NCBI RefSeq assembly: GCF_001567585.1
Contig: NZ_LRQV01000064.1
Location: 1-36,604, forward strand
Source: Micromonospora rosaria
GTDB lineage: Bacteria > Actinomycetota > Actinomycetes > Mycobacteriales > Micromonosporaceae
Length of the DNA stretch: 36,604 nucleotides
Direction of reading: 5' to 3'
The translations under genes and the position numbers were made by a program. Positions 1 to 8,709 of this stretch are shown one piece after another. How positions within the stretch are numbered: the first letter of the stretch is position 1; every line of letters starts with the position of its first letter. Below the pieces are notes generated by a model, which ran no database searches, had not been told where the DNA came from, and saw nothing but the letters and a program-made list of their open reading frames with translations.

Positions 1-60
1 GGGCGTGCCGGCCCGGACCCGGGTACGGATCCTCACGTGACTCTCCCTGCTCGTACCGGA

Positions 61-98
61 CCGGGGCGGGCCGACCGTCGCCGGCCGACCCGCCCCGG
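61..98 (-). terminator. Inverted repeat after the phosphatase gene
   Basis: A perfect 10-bp stem, CCGGGGCGGG at 61-70 and CCCGCCCCGG at 89-98, encloses an 18-nt loop. It starts 6 bp beyond the stop codon of the minus-strand phosphatase. There is no T-tract, as is usual for actinobacterial terminators. The remaining bases 1-60 show nothing I can assign. Confidence 0.6.
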
Positions 99-104
99 CA
101 CGGG

Positions 105-1766
105 TCACTTGGTGACGGTGACCACCGGGCTGGTGATCTTCTGGTTCTCGCTGGTCAGGTAGACGTGGTGGGTGGAGTTCGCCTTGGCGGTGGGGGGCAG
201 CTCGAAGCTGTAGGTGAGCCGGCCCAGCTCGTCGGCGTTCTTGTAGCCGATGAAGACGCCGTTGCGGCCCTCCTCGGCCTTGGTGTTGCGCAGGTAGACG
301 GTGACCCGCTCACCCGGGTCGTACCCGAAGGCGTCGACCCGGACCCGGCCGCCGACCGGCACGGTGGACTTGTTGGTCCTGGCCTGCTCCCCGACGGTGT
401 TCTCCGGGGTGCGCAGCTCGTTGACGGTCCGCTCACCGGCGTCGTTCTTGCGGATCAGGAAGCCGTCGTGGTGCTCGCCGTTGGCGTAGCGGGCCTCGAA
501 CCGGATCTGGTCCGACTGCACGTCGATGAGCTGGTAGAGCTGGGTGTTCTGCGAGGTGCTGGTGACCTCGGCCCCGTTGCCGGTCCAGTTCTGGCCGTTG
601 TTGAGCTGGTACATCTTGCCGCCGGAGACGGAGACCACGTAGGCGACACCGTTGTGCACGGTGGTCGACTGGCGGTTGGTGGCGACGTTGCCCCGGCCGT
701 ACGAGTGGTCGTGGCCCTGCAGGACCAGGTCCACGCCGTACTGCTCGAACAGCGGGCCCCACTGGTTGCGGACGTTCGGGTTGTTCCGGCTGCCGGTGGT
801 GGAGTAGACCGGGTGGTGGAAGGTGACCACCGTCCACTTGTTCGGGTTCTCCTTCAGCACCCCCTCCAGCCACGCGGTCTGGGCCGCCATCAGGGTGCTG
901 TTGCTCTGGTGGTTGGTGTCCAGACCGATGAACCGGACGCCCTGGTAGTCGGTGTAGTAGACGGTCTGCTTCAGCTCCGGGTTACCGGGGCCGTTGTCCG
1001 GGTACGGGAACTGCGGACGCCAGAAGGTGGAGAGCCCGCCGCTGTACTCGTGGTTGCCCGGCACGGAGATGTTGTTGACCTGGCCGTCGATGAAGCCGCT
1101 GGCCTTGAACCACTGGCCCCACTGCTCCTCGCTGTTGGCGTGGTCGATGAGGTCACCGGCGTTGACGATCACCTTGGCCTCGGGCCGGTCGGCGAACGCC
1201 TGCCGGAACACCCGGGGCACGGCCGAGTCGATGTAGTTCTGGGCGTCGCCGTAGTAGATGAACGAGAACGGCTCCAGGTCGCTCTCGGCGGTGGTGAAGT
1301 CGATCCACTCGCTCCAGTTGGTGCCGTCGCCGACCCGGTAGGTGTAGCGGGTGCCCGGCTTCAGGTCGGTGAACTCGACGGTGTGGTACGTCGAGGCGTA
1401 GCCGAGGGTGGTGTTGACCGGGCTGGTGGCACCGGCCGGCACGGTCCGGACCGCGCCGGCGGCCGGGGCCACGTCGCCGAGGGCGCGGGGCGCCTCGAGG
1501 ATCTGGGCCTGCGCCCACTCCGCGGTGGCCTCGGCCCGCCAGGTCACCTTCTGCGAGGTCGACGGCGTGGTGGTCGGGATGAGGATGATCCGGTCCGGCA
1601 CCGGGGACGGCTTGTGGATCTCGGCCGCCGGGAACTTGGCCGGTGCGGCGTCGCCGAACGCGGCCGGGGTGACCGCGAAGCCGCCGACGAGCAGCGCCGC
1701 GCCGCCGACCGCCAGGATCTTCGCCCGTCGCGAGACGCTCATCCAGGCTCTACTGTTGGTAGTCAC
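105..1766 (-). CDS. Secreted purple acid phosphatase-type metallophosphoesterase
   Basis: This is a binuclear-metal phosphoesterase of the purple acid phosphatase type, expected to hydrolyse phosphomonoesters outside the cell. A GTG start at 1766 is preferred because GGAGGG lies 11 nt upstream at 1778-1783. ATG at 1742 is the alternative. The 553-residue product begins with an exported N-terminus containing SVSRRAKIL before a hydrophobic run, so Tat export is possible. A fibronectin-like N-domain follows (about 65-160). Metal-ligand motifs then appear in order: YYGDAQ (171-176), AGDLIDH (203-209), PGNHE (236-240), FHHP (316-319) and GHDHSYGR (351-358). All metallophosphatase signatures are intact. 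The last 100 residues or so form a beta-rich tail not needed for catalysis. The gene is monocistronic, divergent from the next gene and followed by a strong hairpin. The exact substrate cannot be read from sequence; phosphodiesters are also possible. Confidence 0.9.
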   Translation of the reverse strand: MTTNSRAWMSVSRRAKILAVGGAALLVGGFAVTPAAFGDAAPAKFPAAEIHKPSPVPDRIILIPTTTPSTSQKVTWRAEATAEWAQAQILEAPRALGDVAPAAGAVRTVPAGATSPVNTTLGYASTYHTVEFTDLKPGTRYTYRVGDGTNWSEWIDFTTAESDLEPFSFIYYGDAQNYIDSAVPRVFRQAFADRPEAKVIVNAGDLIDHANSEEQWGQWFKASGFIDGQVNNISVPGNHEYSGGLSTFWRPQFPYPDNGPGNPELKQTVYYTDYQGVRFIGLDTNHQSNSTLMAAQTAWLEGVLKENPNKWTVVTFHHPVYSTTGSRNNPNVRNQWGPLFEQYGVDLVLQGHDHSYGRGNVATNRQSTTVHNGVAYVVSVSGGKMYQLNNGQNWTGNGAEVTSTSQNTQLYQLIDVQSDQIRFEARYANGEHHDGFLIRKNDAGERTVNELRTPENTVGEQARTNKSTVPVGGRVRVDAFGYDPGERVTVYLRNTKAEEGRNGVFIGYKNADELGRLTYSFELPPTAKANSTHHVYLTSENQKITSPVVTVTK

Positions 1767-2031
1767 GTTGAACTGGCCCTCCAGCACAGGGGTTCTGCCC
1801 GCCAGCAGGAAAAGTGGCAGGCCAGAGGCATTACCGGCGGCGAAGTGGACGTCGGCGCAACATCCATCTGGCCGGCAGATGAACTCATGATCGTTAGCTG
1901 GGAGTGTCGTCTGCGGGCCGCCGGCTGGTCCCTCGCCGGACACCATTTGTTGATCATGGGTTCACCGGGCCGGGCCTACCATGCGGCGGCGGAGCCACCC
2001 GCACACCGCCCCCGACGGAACGGATCCCCTG

Positions 2032-2532
2032 ATGAACCGCACCGCTGTGCTGCGCCGCCCGCCCCGGTACCGGGGGTGGGCCCTGGCCGCCGCCGTCCTG
2101 GCGTTCGCGGTGTTCCCGGCGGCCGAGCCCCGCGCGGTCGTGCACAAGGACGACACCTTCATCACCGCCCAGACCGCCGGCATCCTCACCATCGAGGGCG
2201 GCGAGTGTTTCACCGACCCGGCGTACTCGTCCCGGGCCGGCGAGGTGGTCGTGCTCTACCGGCCGTGCGAGGAGCGCGCCGACAACCAGTCGTACGCCTT
2301 CCTGCATGCCGCCGAGGGTCCGTGGGACCGGCCGGCGCTGGTCTCCTTCGCCTGGGACGGCTGCGGCCGGGACTTCACCCGGCGGTGGGGCTCCCGGGAG
2401 TCCTCCGGGCTGGACTACTACCCGATCCTGCCCACCGAGGAGACCTGGGCCGACGGCGACCGGGACGTCATGTGCGCGGTGTACCGGCCGGGCGAGCAGC
2501 TCACCCGATCGATGGTGCCGCTGCTGCGGTGA
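2032..2532 (+). CDS. Small exported septum-formation-domain protein
   Basis: This is a 166-residue protein with an N-terminal hydrophobic export segment (RGWALAAAVLAFAVFPAAEP). The mature part matches my memory of the actinobacterial Septum_form family: GECFTDP, then RPCEERADNQSYAF, a central GCGRDF, and the diagnostic YYPILPTEETWADGDRDVMC near the end. Four cysteines (in GEC, RPC, DGC, VMC) fit two disulfides. ATG at 2032 is chosen so that the signal sequence lies close to the start. An in-frame ATG at 1981 would add 17 polar residues, and neither has a strong ribosome site. Members are often lipoproteins or membrane-tethered; this one has no lipobox. Family members are linked to septum formation only loosely, so the role is inferred. 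The 265-bp gap to the phosphatase must hold both divergent promoters, and it contains a partial TTGTTGATCATGG motif (1948-1960). Confidence 0.75.
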   Translation: MNRTAVLRRPPRYRGWALAAAVLAFAVFPAAEPRAVVHKDDTFITAQTAGILTIEGGECFTDPAYSSRAGEVVVLYRPCEERADNQSYAFLHAAEGPWDRPALVSFAWDGCGRDFTRRWGSRESSGLDYYPILPTEETWADGDRDVMCAVYRPGEQLTRSMVPLLR

Positions 2533-2611
2533 CCGCCCGTCCGGATCCCCGCTGCGGCTCGGCCGGCCATCGGCTACATTGACCGCAGTCGATTATCCGG
2601 AGGTGTGGTCG

Positions 2612-4105
2612 ATGCGCGTGCGGTCGATGGTCGTGGCGGCGCTGGCGGCAGGCGTCGCGGTGGCGGGGTTCGGTGCCGGGGCGGTGGCCGGGGGCCCCGC
2701 CGCCGATCCACCCCCGGGGGTCGGCGCGTCGGCGCTCGGCGACTTCGACCTCACCCGGCCGCAGGTGGTCGCCAGCAACCTGACGGTGCCCTGGGGGATG
2801 GACTTCCTGCCCGACGGCAGCGCCCTGGTGGCGCTGCGCAACTCCGGCCAGGTGCAGCGGGTACGCCCCGGTCAGCCGCCGCAGCAGGTGGCCCAGATCG
2901 CCGGGGTGAACGCGGTCGGCGAGGGCGGCCTGCTCGGGTTGGCGGTCTCCCCGACGTACGCCCAGGACGGGTACGTCTACGTCTACCTGACCACCAGCAC
3001 CGACAACCGGATCGTCCGGTTCCGGCTCACCGCCCCGCAGACCCAGCAGCCGATCCTCACCGGGCTGCCCCGGGCCAGCATCCACAACGGCGGGCGGATC
3101 GCCTTCGGGCCGGACGGGCTGCTCTACGCCGGGGTCGGCGACGCCGGGCAGACCTCCACCGCGCAGGACCCGCAGAGCCGCGCCGGCAAGATCCTGCGGC
3201 TGCGGCCGGACGGCACCGTCCCGCCGGACAACCCGTTCCCCGGCTCCCTCGTCTACAGCCTCGGCCACCGCAACGTGCAGGGGCTGGCCTGGGACGCGCA
3301 GGGCCGGCTGTACGCCACCGAGTTCGGCCAGAACACCTGGGACGAGGTCAACCTCATCGTGGCCGGCGGCAACTACGGCTGGCCGGTCGTCGAGGGGCGG
3401 GGCACCGACCCCCGGTACCGCAACCCGCTGGTGGTCTGGTCCACCGCCCAGGCGTCGCCGAGCGGCGCGGCCATCGCCGGGAACCGGCTGTACGTGGCCG
3501 CCCTGCGCGGTACCCGGCTGTGGAACGTGCCGCTGGACGGCGCCGGTGGGGTGGGCACCCCGGTCGCCGAGCTGACCGGCACGTACGGGCGGCTGCGCAC
3601 CGTCGAGTACGGCCCGGACGGCTGGCTCTGGGTCGCCACCAGCAACCGCGACGGGCGGGGTACGCCGGCCGCGACCGACGACCGGATCCTCCGCTTCCCG
3701 CCGCGCGACACCACGCCGCAGCCCACCGGGTCCCCGCAGACCTCGCCGCCCGCCCCGCCCACCACCCAGCCGCCGACCACCGCGCCGACCTCCTGCCAGG
3801 TCTCCTGGACGACGAACCAGTGGACCGGCGGGTTCACCGCCGAGGTGCGGATCACCAACCAGGGGCCGGCGCTGGCCGGCTGGGCGCTGACCTGGTCGTT
3901 CGGTGCCGACCAGCGGGTCACCAACGCCTGGAACGCGCAGGTGACGCAGTCCGGGGCCGCCGTCACCGCCCGCAACGTCGAGTGGAACGGCGCGGTGCCG
4001 CAGGGCGGCACGGCCAGCTTCGGCGTCCAGGGCAGCGCCGGGTCGGCCAACCCGACGCCGGACGCCTTCCAGCTCAACGGCACGCCCTGCCAGCGGCTCG
4101 GGTAG
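2612..4105 (+). CDS. Secreted PQQ-type sugar dehydrogenase with CBM2
   Basis: This 497-residue exported quinoprotein belongs to the soluble glucose/aldose (and pyranose) dehydrogenase beta-propeller family. The start is ATG 2612, with GGAGG at 2599-2603. After a signal peptide (1-28) the propeller spans about 45-370: WGMDFLPDG (61-69), the catalytic-histidine motif SIHNGGRIAFGPDG (156-169), GVGDAG (174-179), GHRN (218-221) and ATEFGQNTWDEVN (235-247). A Thr/Pro-rich linker (about 372-394) leads to a 103-residue C-terminal module (395-497). That module starts CQVSWTTNQW and ends with a matching Cys, and it reads as a family 2 cellulose-binding module. The enzyme would oxidise aldoses or oligosaccharides while held on cellulose or chitin, perhaps feeding electrons to lytic polysaccharide monooxygenases. 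That partner role is inference. The gene is monocistronic, with a very strong hairpin after the stop. Confidence 0.9.
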   Translation: MRVRSMVVAALAAGVAVAGFGAGAVAGGPAADPPPGVGASALGDFDLTRPQVVASNLTVPWGMDFLPDGSALVALRNSGQVQRVRPGQPPQQVAQIAGVNAVGEGGLLGLAVSPTYAQDGYVYVYLTTSTDNRIVRFRLTAPQTQQPILTGLPRASIHNGGRIAFGPDGLLYAGVGDAGQTSTAQDPQSRAGKILRLRPDGTVPPDNPFPGSLVYSLGHRNVQGLAWDAQGRLYATEFGQNTWDEVNLIVAGGNYGWPVVEGRGTDPRYRNPLVVWSTAQASPSGAAIAGNRLYVAALRGTRLWNVPLDGAGGVGTPVAELTGTYGRLRTVEYGPDGWLWVATSNRDGRGTPAATDDRILRFPPRDTTPQPTGSPQTSPPAPPTTQPPTTAPTSCQVSWTTNQWTGGFTAEVRITNQGPALAGWALTWSFGADQRVTNAWNAQVTQSGAAVTARNVEWNGAVPQGGTASFGVQGSAGSANPTPDAFQLNGTPCQRLG

Positions 4106-4132
4106 CCGGGCGCCCCTTCCGTCACCGTCCGT

Positions 4133-4173
4133 CACCCCGCGCCGGACCGACCCCGTCGGTCCGGCGCGGGGTG
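4133..4173 (+). terminator. Strong hairpin after sugar dehydrogenase
   Basis: A perfect 18-bp stem with a 5-nt loop (CCCCG, 4151-4155) lies 27 bp after the stop codon. It is the longest perfect compact hairpin in the window. Confidence 0.85.
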
Positions 4174-4195
4174 CTGCCGTCGCCGCGATCAGGAA

Positions 4196-4210
4196 GTTGC
4201 TGATTGCAAC
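4196..4210. promoter_or_regulatory. Small palindrome GTTGC-N5-GCAAC
   Basis: GTTGC TGATT GCAAC sits about 70 bp upstream of the membrane-protein start at 4279, just past the preceding terminator. It could be a repressor operator. No regulator family is recognised, and short palindromes arise easily. Confidence 0.25.
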
Positions 4211-4278
4211 CTGAACGTTACCTTGGGGCGCGATCCTGTGGAAATCGATCTCCCCCGATCTCCACTGAGGAGGGTCAG

Positions 4279-5262
4279 ATGACCCAGACCCGCGCCCCGG
4301 GTCTCGTACCGGCGCCGACAACCTCCGACCGACCCCCGACATCCACCCTGGTCAACGGCTACATCCCCGGTCGGCGTGCCCTGATCGTCGGGCTGAGCGT
4401 GCTCGCCGGGTTCCTGCTGACCGTCGTCTGGTCGGCGGAGTTCGTCGACCAGACCATCGGCGACAACATGGCGAACGCGCTGCTCGGGCACGACGCCAAG
4501 GAGACCCCCATCGCCGGGGTGGCCGCCGGTATCGCCTTCGCCTTCGTCTCCGGCCTGGCCGGTACCTTCACCGCCTGCAACATCGCCGCCTTCGGCGCGG
4601 TCGCGCCGATGCTCGGTGGCGGCGGCAGCCGCTGGCACCGGCTGGGTCAGGCGCTGCGCCCGCTCGGCTGGCTCTCGGTCGGGATGATCGCCGTCTCGGC
4701 CGTCTACGGCGCCGTCGTCGGCCTGGTCGGCACCCGGATGCCGCAGTTCTCCACCGCACCGAACGTCGCCGGTGAACTCTCGCCCCGCAGCATCCAGTCG
4801 ATGGTGGTCTTCGGGGTGATCGGGCTCGTCATGACCTACCTCGGCCTGGCCGCGCTCGGCCTGGTGCCGGATCCGTTCGCCCGGATCTCCCCCCGGTTCC
4901 CGAACGCCCCGATGGTGGTGATGGGCGCGCTGATCGGCGGCTTCCTGATCGGGCGTCCGTTCCCGCTGTTCCGGCAGATGTTCCGGGACGCGGCCGAGAG
5001 CGGCAACCCGCTCTACGGGGCCGCCGCCTTCACCCTCCAGTCGATCGGCAACATCGTCATCATGGCGGTGCTCTTCCTGCTGCTGACCTACACCGTCGGC
5101 GGCCGGCTGCACCGCTGGATCGCGGCCAACCCCCGCCGGATCACCGTGGTCACCGCCGTCGCGCTGCTCGTCGCCGGGGTCTTCACGTTCCTGTACTGGG
5201 ACGTCCGGCTGCTCGCCCGCCGCGAGATCCTCCCCTGGTACCCCACCGCCCCCTGGGTCTGA
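4279..5262 (+). CDS. Seven-helix membrane protein, unknown function
   Basis: I do not recognise this 327-residue protein. ATG 4279 is well supported by GAGGAGGG immediately upstream (4267-4274). A polar N-tail of about 30 residues rich in Pro and Thr is followed by hydrophobic segments near residues 32-52, 75-110 (probably one long or two helices), 131-151, 174-198, 213-231, 255-279 and 290-315. The second hydrophobic block holds the distinctive stretch GTFTACNIAAFGAVAPM, with a single Cys in the membrane. A second conspicuous motif is GGFLIGRPFPLFRQMF at about 220-235, where RPFPLFR would lie at a membrane face. The pattern suggests a transporter or electron-transfer membrane component, but nothing fixes it. 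The gene is flanked by terminators on both sides, so it is probably monocistronic. Confidence 0.7.
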   Translation: MTQTRAPGLVPAPTTSDRPPTSTLVNGYIPGRRALIVGLSVLAGFLLTVVWSAEFVDQTIGDNMANALLGHDAKETPIAGVAAGIAFAFVSGLAGTFTACNIAAFGAVAPMLGGGGSRWHRLGQALRPLGWLSVGMIAVSAVYGAVVGLVGTRMPQFSTAPNVAGELSPRSIQSMVVFGVIGLVMTYLGLAALGLVPDPFARISPRFPNAPMVVMGALIGGFLIGRPFPLFRQMFRDAAESGNPLYGAAAFTLQSIGNIVIMAVLFLLLTYTVGGRLHRWIAANPRRITVVTAVALLVAGVFTFLYWDVRLLARREILPWYPTAPWV

Positions 5263-5278
5263 CCCCTCCCTCCCCGGC

Positions 5279-5312
5279 GGCCGGCTCCCGCGTCCCGCGA
5301 CGGGGGCCGGCC
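5279..5312 (+). terminator. Hairpin after membrane protein gene
   Basis: GGCCGGC (5279-5285) pairs with GCCGGCC (5306-5312), and an inner CCCG/CGGG pair extends the stem. It lies 17 bp downstream of the stop at 5262. Confidence 0.65.
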
Positions 5313-5329
5313 GGTCCCAGCGGTCCCAG
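5312..5329. repeat. 9-bp tandem duplication CGGTCCCAG
   Basis: CGGTCCCAG occurs twice without a gap, and a degenerate third (GGAATCCCAG) follows near 5341-5350. The repeats lie in the leader of the large secreted-protein gene, about 80 bp before its start. They might be activator half-sites. Confidence 0.4.
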
Positions 5330-5409
5330 TCGGGCCCCAACGGAATCCCAGTGGCCCCCGGCAGGGTGGGCGACGGCCGAGAACTGGCCAGGGACGATTG
5401 GGGACAGTA

Positions 5410-8400
5410 GTGACAAGCCAAGCACGTGCCACCAGTGGCGCGGTGGCGACCAGGGGGGACCTACCGGTCCTCCGACCGAGAGACGGTTGGCGGCGGTTCC
5501 GGCAACGCGGGCTGCGGGCGCTGACCGCCCTCGTGGCGACGGTGGGGGTGGCGGTGGCCAGCTTCGCCGTCGCCCCACCGGCCGCCGCGAACGACAACGG
5601 CCCGGTGACCATGGACGAGCAGGTGCTGCGGGAGGCCCTGTTCACCATGCACATGCGGGGCCGGATGTCCGGGGCCGAGGGCTACAAGGACCTGATGATC
5701 AGCTACGGGATGCTCGCCTACCGCGAGCGGAACCCGCAGTCCACCGCCCGGCAGATGATCCAGCACGGGGTGGTGCTGCGCAACCACTACAACAGCCAGT
5801 TGACCGCGAACGACCTGGAGCGTCCGGCGTTCCAGTTCATGATGAAGCTGTTGGAGCTGACCGCGCAGGTACCCGGGGCCGGTGGCGCGTCGATCGTCAA
5901 GGACCTGCTGGAGTCCACCGCCGGCCAGCAACTGCAGAACTACGGCTCGATGGTGGACCAGATCACCGCGGCCCAGGCCCACTACTCCTGGCACCAGCAC
6001 CTGCACCAGACGCAGAACCGGATCTGGCAGCGCGTGGCCCGGGTGGCCCTGGTCGACAGCACGTTCCTGGAGGCGTGGAACTCCGAGTTCGGGGTGCGGT
6101 ACAACGTGAACCCCGCAGGGACGACGGAGGACCTCTCGGCCGACCCGTATGTCGAGACGTGGCTGAACACCAACGCCATCCTGCTGAACCAGCACAACGA
6201 CAAGAAGTGGCTCGAAGAGGCGATGGGGCAGGTCACCGGCCTGCTCACGGCCATCAACGGCCGGGTCGACGGGTACAACGAGGCGGTGCGGCAGCTCGCC
6301 GCCCAGTACCCCCTGACCAACGGTGCCCCCCGGCCCGAGCCGGTCGCCTACCAGGCGGCGGTGCAGCGCGCCAGCACGGCACAGGACTGGATCGACGGTG
6401 CCGCCGGTGCCCTCAACGTCCTCGCCCACCTGGTCGGCTTCGCCGACAAGCGGAAGGGGGAGATCGTCGCCGGTGTCGGCCGGTCGGCGGTGCAGATCGC
6501 CACGGCCATCAACCAGTACCTGCCGACCATCGCGGGACTGGGCCTCTCCCAGGCGCTGACCTCGATGAGCACCCTGGCCCTGACCGGCAACGTGCTGGGG
6601 GCCATCTCCGCCCTGCTGCCGGTCTTCGGCGGCGGCAACACCCCGGAGCAGCAGATCCTCGACGAACTGCGCAGCCTGCGGGCCGAGGTGGGGCAGCTCA
6701 GGGAGAACATGAACGACCGGTTCGACCGGATCGAGCGTGGCCTGACCACCATGTACACCGACATGATGAATGAGTTCGAGACCATCATCAATCTCCAGCG
6801 TGCGACCGACGCCCAGCTCACCCGGATCAACGAGCGGCTCGCCGGGCTGACCGAGCGGGTCGACATGTGGGGGCTGACGATCCTGCGCAACCAGCAGCAG
6901 GACGTCTCTGGTCAGATCCGGAGCCGGATCAACGACGTCGTCGGGTTCAAGGCCGAGACGGGGCTCGAACTCCCCTACCACGGAGACGGGGAGAACTATG
7001 CCAGCTACGCCCGGGAGCTGCGGGAGGACGCGCGGGACCGTGCGCTGAACGGCCCGGTGGTGGCCCCCCGCACGGGCATCACCACGGCCGACGCGCTCAC
7101 CTCGTACGGCACCTACGGCTCCATCGCGCACCTGCTCGCGCAGGCCAGCGCCAAGGGGCTGCCGACGCAGGGCGTCACCGCCGTGCGCGACGCGGAGACC
7201 TGGGCGTTGGCGGCGACCGGCTACCAGATGCTGATGGCCCAGAACCCGGAGCACGCCGCCCGGCTGGGAACGCAGGTGACCGCCGAGGTGGTCAGCTCCG
7301 GCGAGCAGATCCAGGAGGCGGTCCGGCTCTTCAGCGCCCCGCGCGAGCCCGTGGAGGGTGAGCCGACCCCGCAGTACCCGTTCATGAACGACTACCTGCA
7401 CGGCCTGGTCATGGCGTACCGGATCACGGTCGTGGAGATGGTGAAGCGGATGGCCGAGATCCGCGACGAGATCCGCCAGGGCGGCAAGCACGACCCGTTC
7501 GGCCTTCCGGAGCAGCCGGTGCCGGCCGGACAGAAACCGACCGGAGACCCGGCGACCGTGCCGAGCTGCAACTCGGGCCCCGCGCTGAGCCGGCCCAGTG
7601 ACGTCGAGTACGCCGACCTGGAGCAGGCTCTCTGGGTGGCCCAGTACGGCAGGTCCGACTCGGCGATCACCCTGTGCCACGAGTCGGGTTGGACCAACGT
7701 CTCCACCCACCGCTCTGGCAAGTGGGAGATCACCCGGGCCGACCTCCAGTTCAGCTTCAAGGCCCGACAGAAGTGGGACGGCAACCAGCGCATCATCCGG
7801 GAGTGGACGAAGGTCATCCCGCTCGGTGAGGTCTGCCGGACGCACGACGACGGCCTGCCCGGCGCCTGCCGCCAGTCGTCGCAGGACGTCGCCAAGTGGG
7901 ACAGCACCTACAAGGCGCAGTTCGGCAACGCCACCTTCATCGACAACGAGAAGGCGGAAACCGACCGGGCCAAAAAGTGGCTGCACCAGCAGGGCGGTGA
8001 CTACTACACCAAGGTCCATGAGGAACTGACCAACCCGCACCCGCAGGACCCGCGGACGCAGACCCTGTACGCCCTCAACAAGAAGGCCACCGAGCAGGCG
8101 CGGCACTACACCGCCGTGGTCAAGCTGGGCTTCGGCACCGCGCTGTCGCAGGACGAGCTGATGGGGCTCAACCTCGTCGGCACCAACCGGGCCCCGTACG
8201 ACCTCGACGGTCTGAACCTGATCACCGGACCGTTCGAGCACGCCCGGAACAACTACTGCGTGGCCGACTCCAACCCGTGTGAACTGAAGGGCACGATCAC
8301 CAAGCCGTTGGAGGGCGAGAAGCTGCTCAACTGCGTCCACGCCGTGACGCTCGACCCGATCGCGGCCTGCATCGAGGGCCTGATGTACTACCGGACCGAC

Positions 8401-8541
8401 ATCCTGTACGAGCGGATGAACTTCTGGTCGGAGAAGATCAAGAACGAGGAGTACGTCGAGGGCCTGCCGGCGGTGGAGGCGATCCTCCAGGCCGTGCGGA
8501 CCGCCGACACGGTGGCCCGGTCCACCCCGGTCACTCCGTGA
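5410..8541 (+). CDS. Large exported helical/coiled-coil protein, unknown function
   Basis: This is a 1043-residue secreted protein I cannot assign. A GTG start at 5410 is preferred (GGGGAC at 5400-5405); TTG 5398 is in frame. A long basic n-region leads to a hydrophobic core and a likely cleavage after PPAAA (near residue 60). Residues 60-365 are mostly helical. Around 366-406 lies a hydrophobic, glycine-rich stretch (AINQYLPTIAGLGLSQALTS ... VLGAISALLPVFGGGN). An acidic/basic heptad region follows (about 411-484; LDELRSLRAEVGQLRENMND, RFDRIERGL), a probable coiled coil. A hydrophobic hairpin followed by a coiled coil resembles helical pore-forming toxins, but that is analogy only. The C-terminal third contains eight cysteines (PSC, TLC, EVC, GAC, YC, PC, NC, AAC), enough for four disulfides. 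No catalytic motif was seen. The gene lies 168 bp upstream of a SARP regulator, separated from it by a terminator-like hairpin. Confidence 0.85.
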   Translation: MTSQARATSGAVATRGDLPVLRPRDGWRRFRQRGLRALTALVATVGVAVASFAVAPPAAANDNGPVTMDEQVLREALFTMHMRGRMSGAEGYKDLMISYGMLAYRERNPQSTARQMIQHGVVLRNHYNSQLTANDLERPAFQFMMKLLELTAQVPGAGGASIVKDLLESTAGQQLQNYGSMVDQITAAQAHYSWHQHLHQTQNRIWQRVARVALVDSTFLEAWNSEFGVRYNVNPAGTTEDLSADPYVETWLNTNAILLNQHNDKKWLEEAMGQVTGLLTAINGRVDGYNEAVRQLAAQYPLTNGAPRPEPVAYQAAVQRASTAQDWIDGAAGALNVLAHLVGFADKRKGEIVAGVGRSAVQIATAINQYLPTIAGLGLSQALTSMSTLALTGNVLGAISALLPVFGGGNTPEQQILDELRSLRAEVGQLRENMNDRFDRIERGLTTMYTDMMNEFETIINLQRATDAQLTRINERLAGLTERVDMWGLTILRNQQQDVSGQIRSRINDVVGFKAETGLELPYHGDGENYASYARELREDARDRALNGPVVAPRTGITTADALTSYGTYGSIAHLLAQASAKGLPTQGVTAVRDAETWALAATGYQMLMAQNPEHAARLGTQVTAEVVSSGEQIQEAVRLFSAPREPVEGEPTPQYPFMNDYLHGLVMAYRITVVEMVKRMAEIRDEIRQGGKHDPFGLPEQPVPAGQKPTGDPATVPSCNSGPALSRPSDVEYADLEQALWVAQYGRSDSAITLCHESGWTNVSTHRSGKWEITRADLQFSFKARQKWDGNQRIIREWTKVIPLGEVCRTHDDGLPGACRQSSQDVAKWDSTYKAQFGNATFIDNEKAETDRAKKWLHQQGGDYYTKVHEELTNPHPQDPRTQTLYALNKKATEQARHYTAVVKLGFGTALSQDELMGLNLVGTNRAPYDLDGLNLITGPFEHARNNYCVADSNPCELKGTITKPLEGEKLLNCVHAVTLDPIAACIEGLMYYRTDILYERMNFWSEKIKNEEYVEGLPAVEAILQAVRTADTVARSTPVTP

Positions 8542-8558
8542 CCTGCTGATCGGCGGGT

Positions 8559-8583
8559 GCCCGGCCGGGTCGTCCGGCCGGGC
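8559..8583 (+). terminator. Hairpin between secreted protein and SARP gene
   Basis: GCCCGGCCGG (8559-8568) and CCGGCCGGGC (8574-8583) form a perfect 10-bp stem around GTCGT, 17 bp after the stop codon. It suggests that the SARP gene is transcribed separately. Confidence 0.7.
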
Positions 8584-8603
8584 GCCTGTCGCCATCCGGA
8601 CCC

Positions 8604-8619
8604 GGACTGGAAACAGTCC
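8604..8619 (+). other. GNRA-capped mini hairpin in SARP leader
   Basis: GGACTG GAAA CAGTCC is a perfect 6-bp stem with a GAAA tetraloop, 90 bp upstream of the SARP start. A short direct repeat (TCTGATCTGATC) follows at 8627-8638. It could be a 5'-UTR structure or an operator. Confidence 0.35.
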
Positions 8620-8709
8620 TCAAAGGTCTGATCTGATCTTCACCCAATTGCGAGGAAACAGCCGGTGCCGGGGCGAGGGGCCCCCGGCACCGGCCGGGTT
8701 GGGGGAAAG

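Noticed and set aside
1767..1946. N-terminal extension of the phosphatase to ATG 1946
   Set aside because: It would put 60 polar residues before the export signal, and GTG 1766 has a GGAGGG site.
165..2582. Very long plus-strand frame across the phosphatase gene
   Set aside because: It is antisense to a gene with intact catalytic motifs. Its translation is Val/Gly/Asp-rich without any domain, typical of high-GC shadow frames.
5461..8595. 1044-codon minus-strand frame opposite the large secreted protein
   Set aside because: The plus strand has a signal peptide, a ribosome site and a natural amino-acid composition. The minus frame is His/Val/Leu/Arg-rich and lacks a start context.
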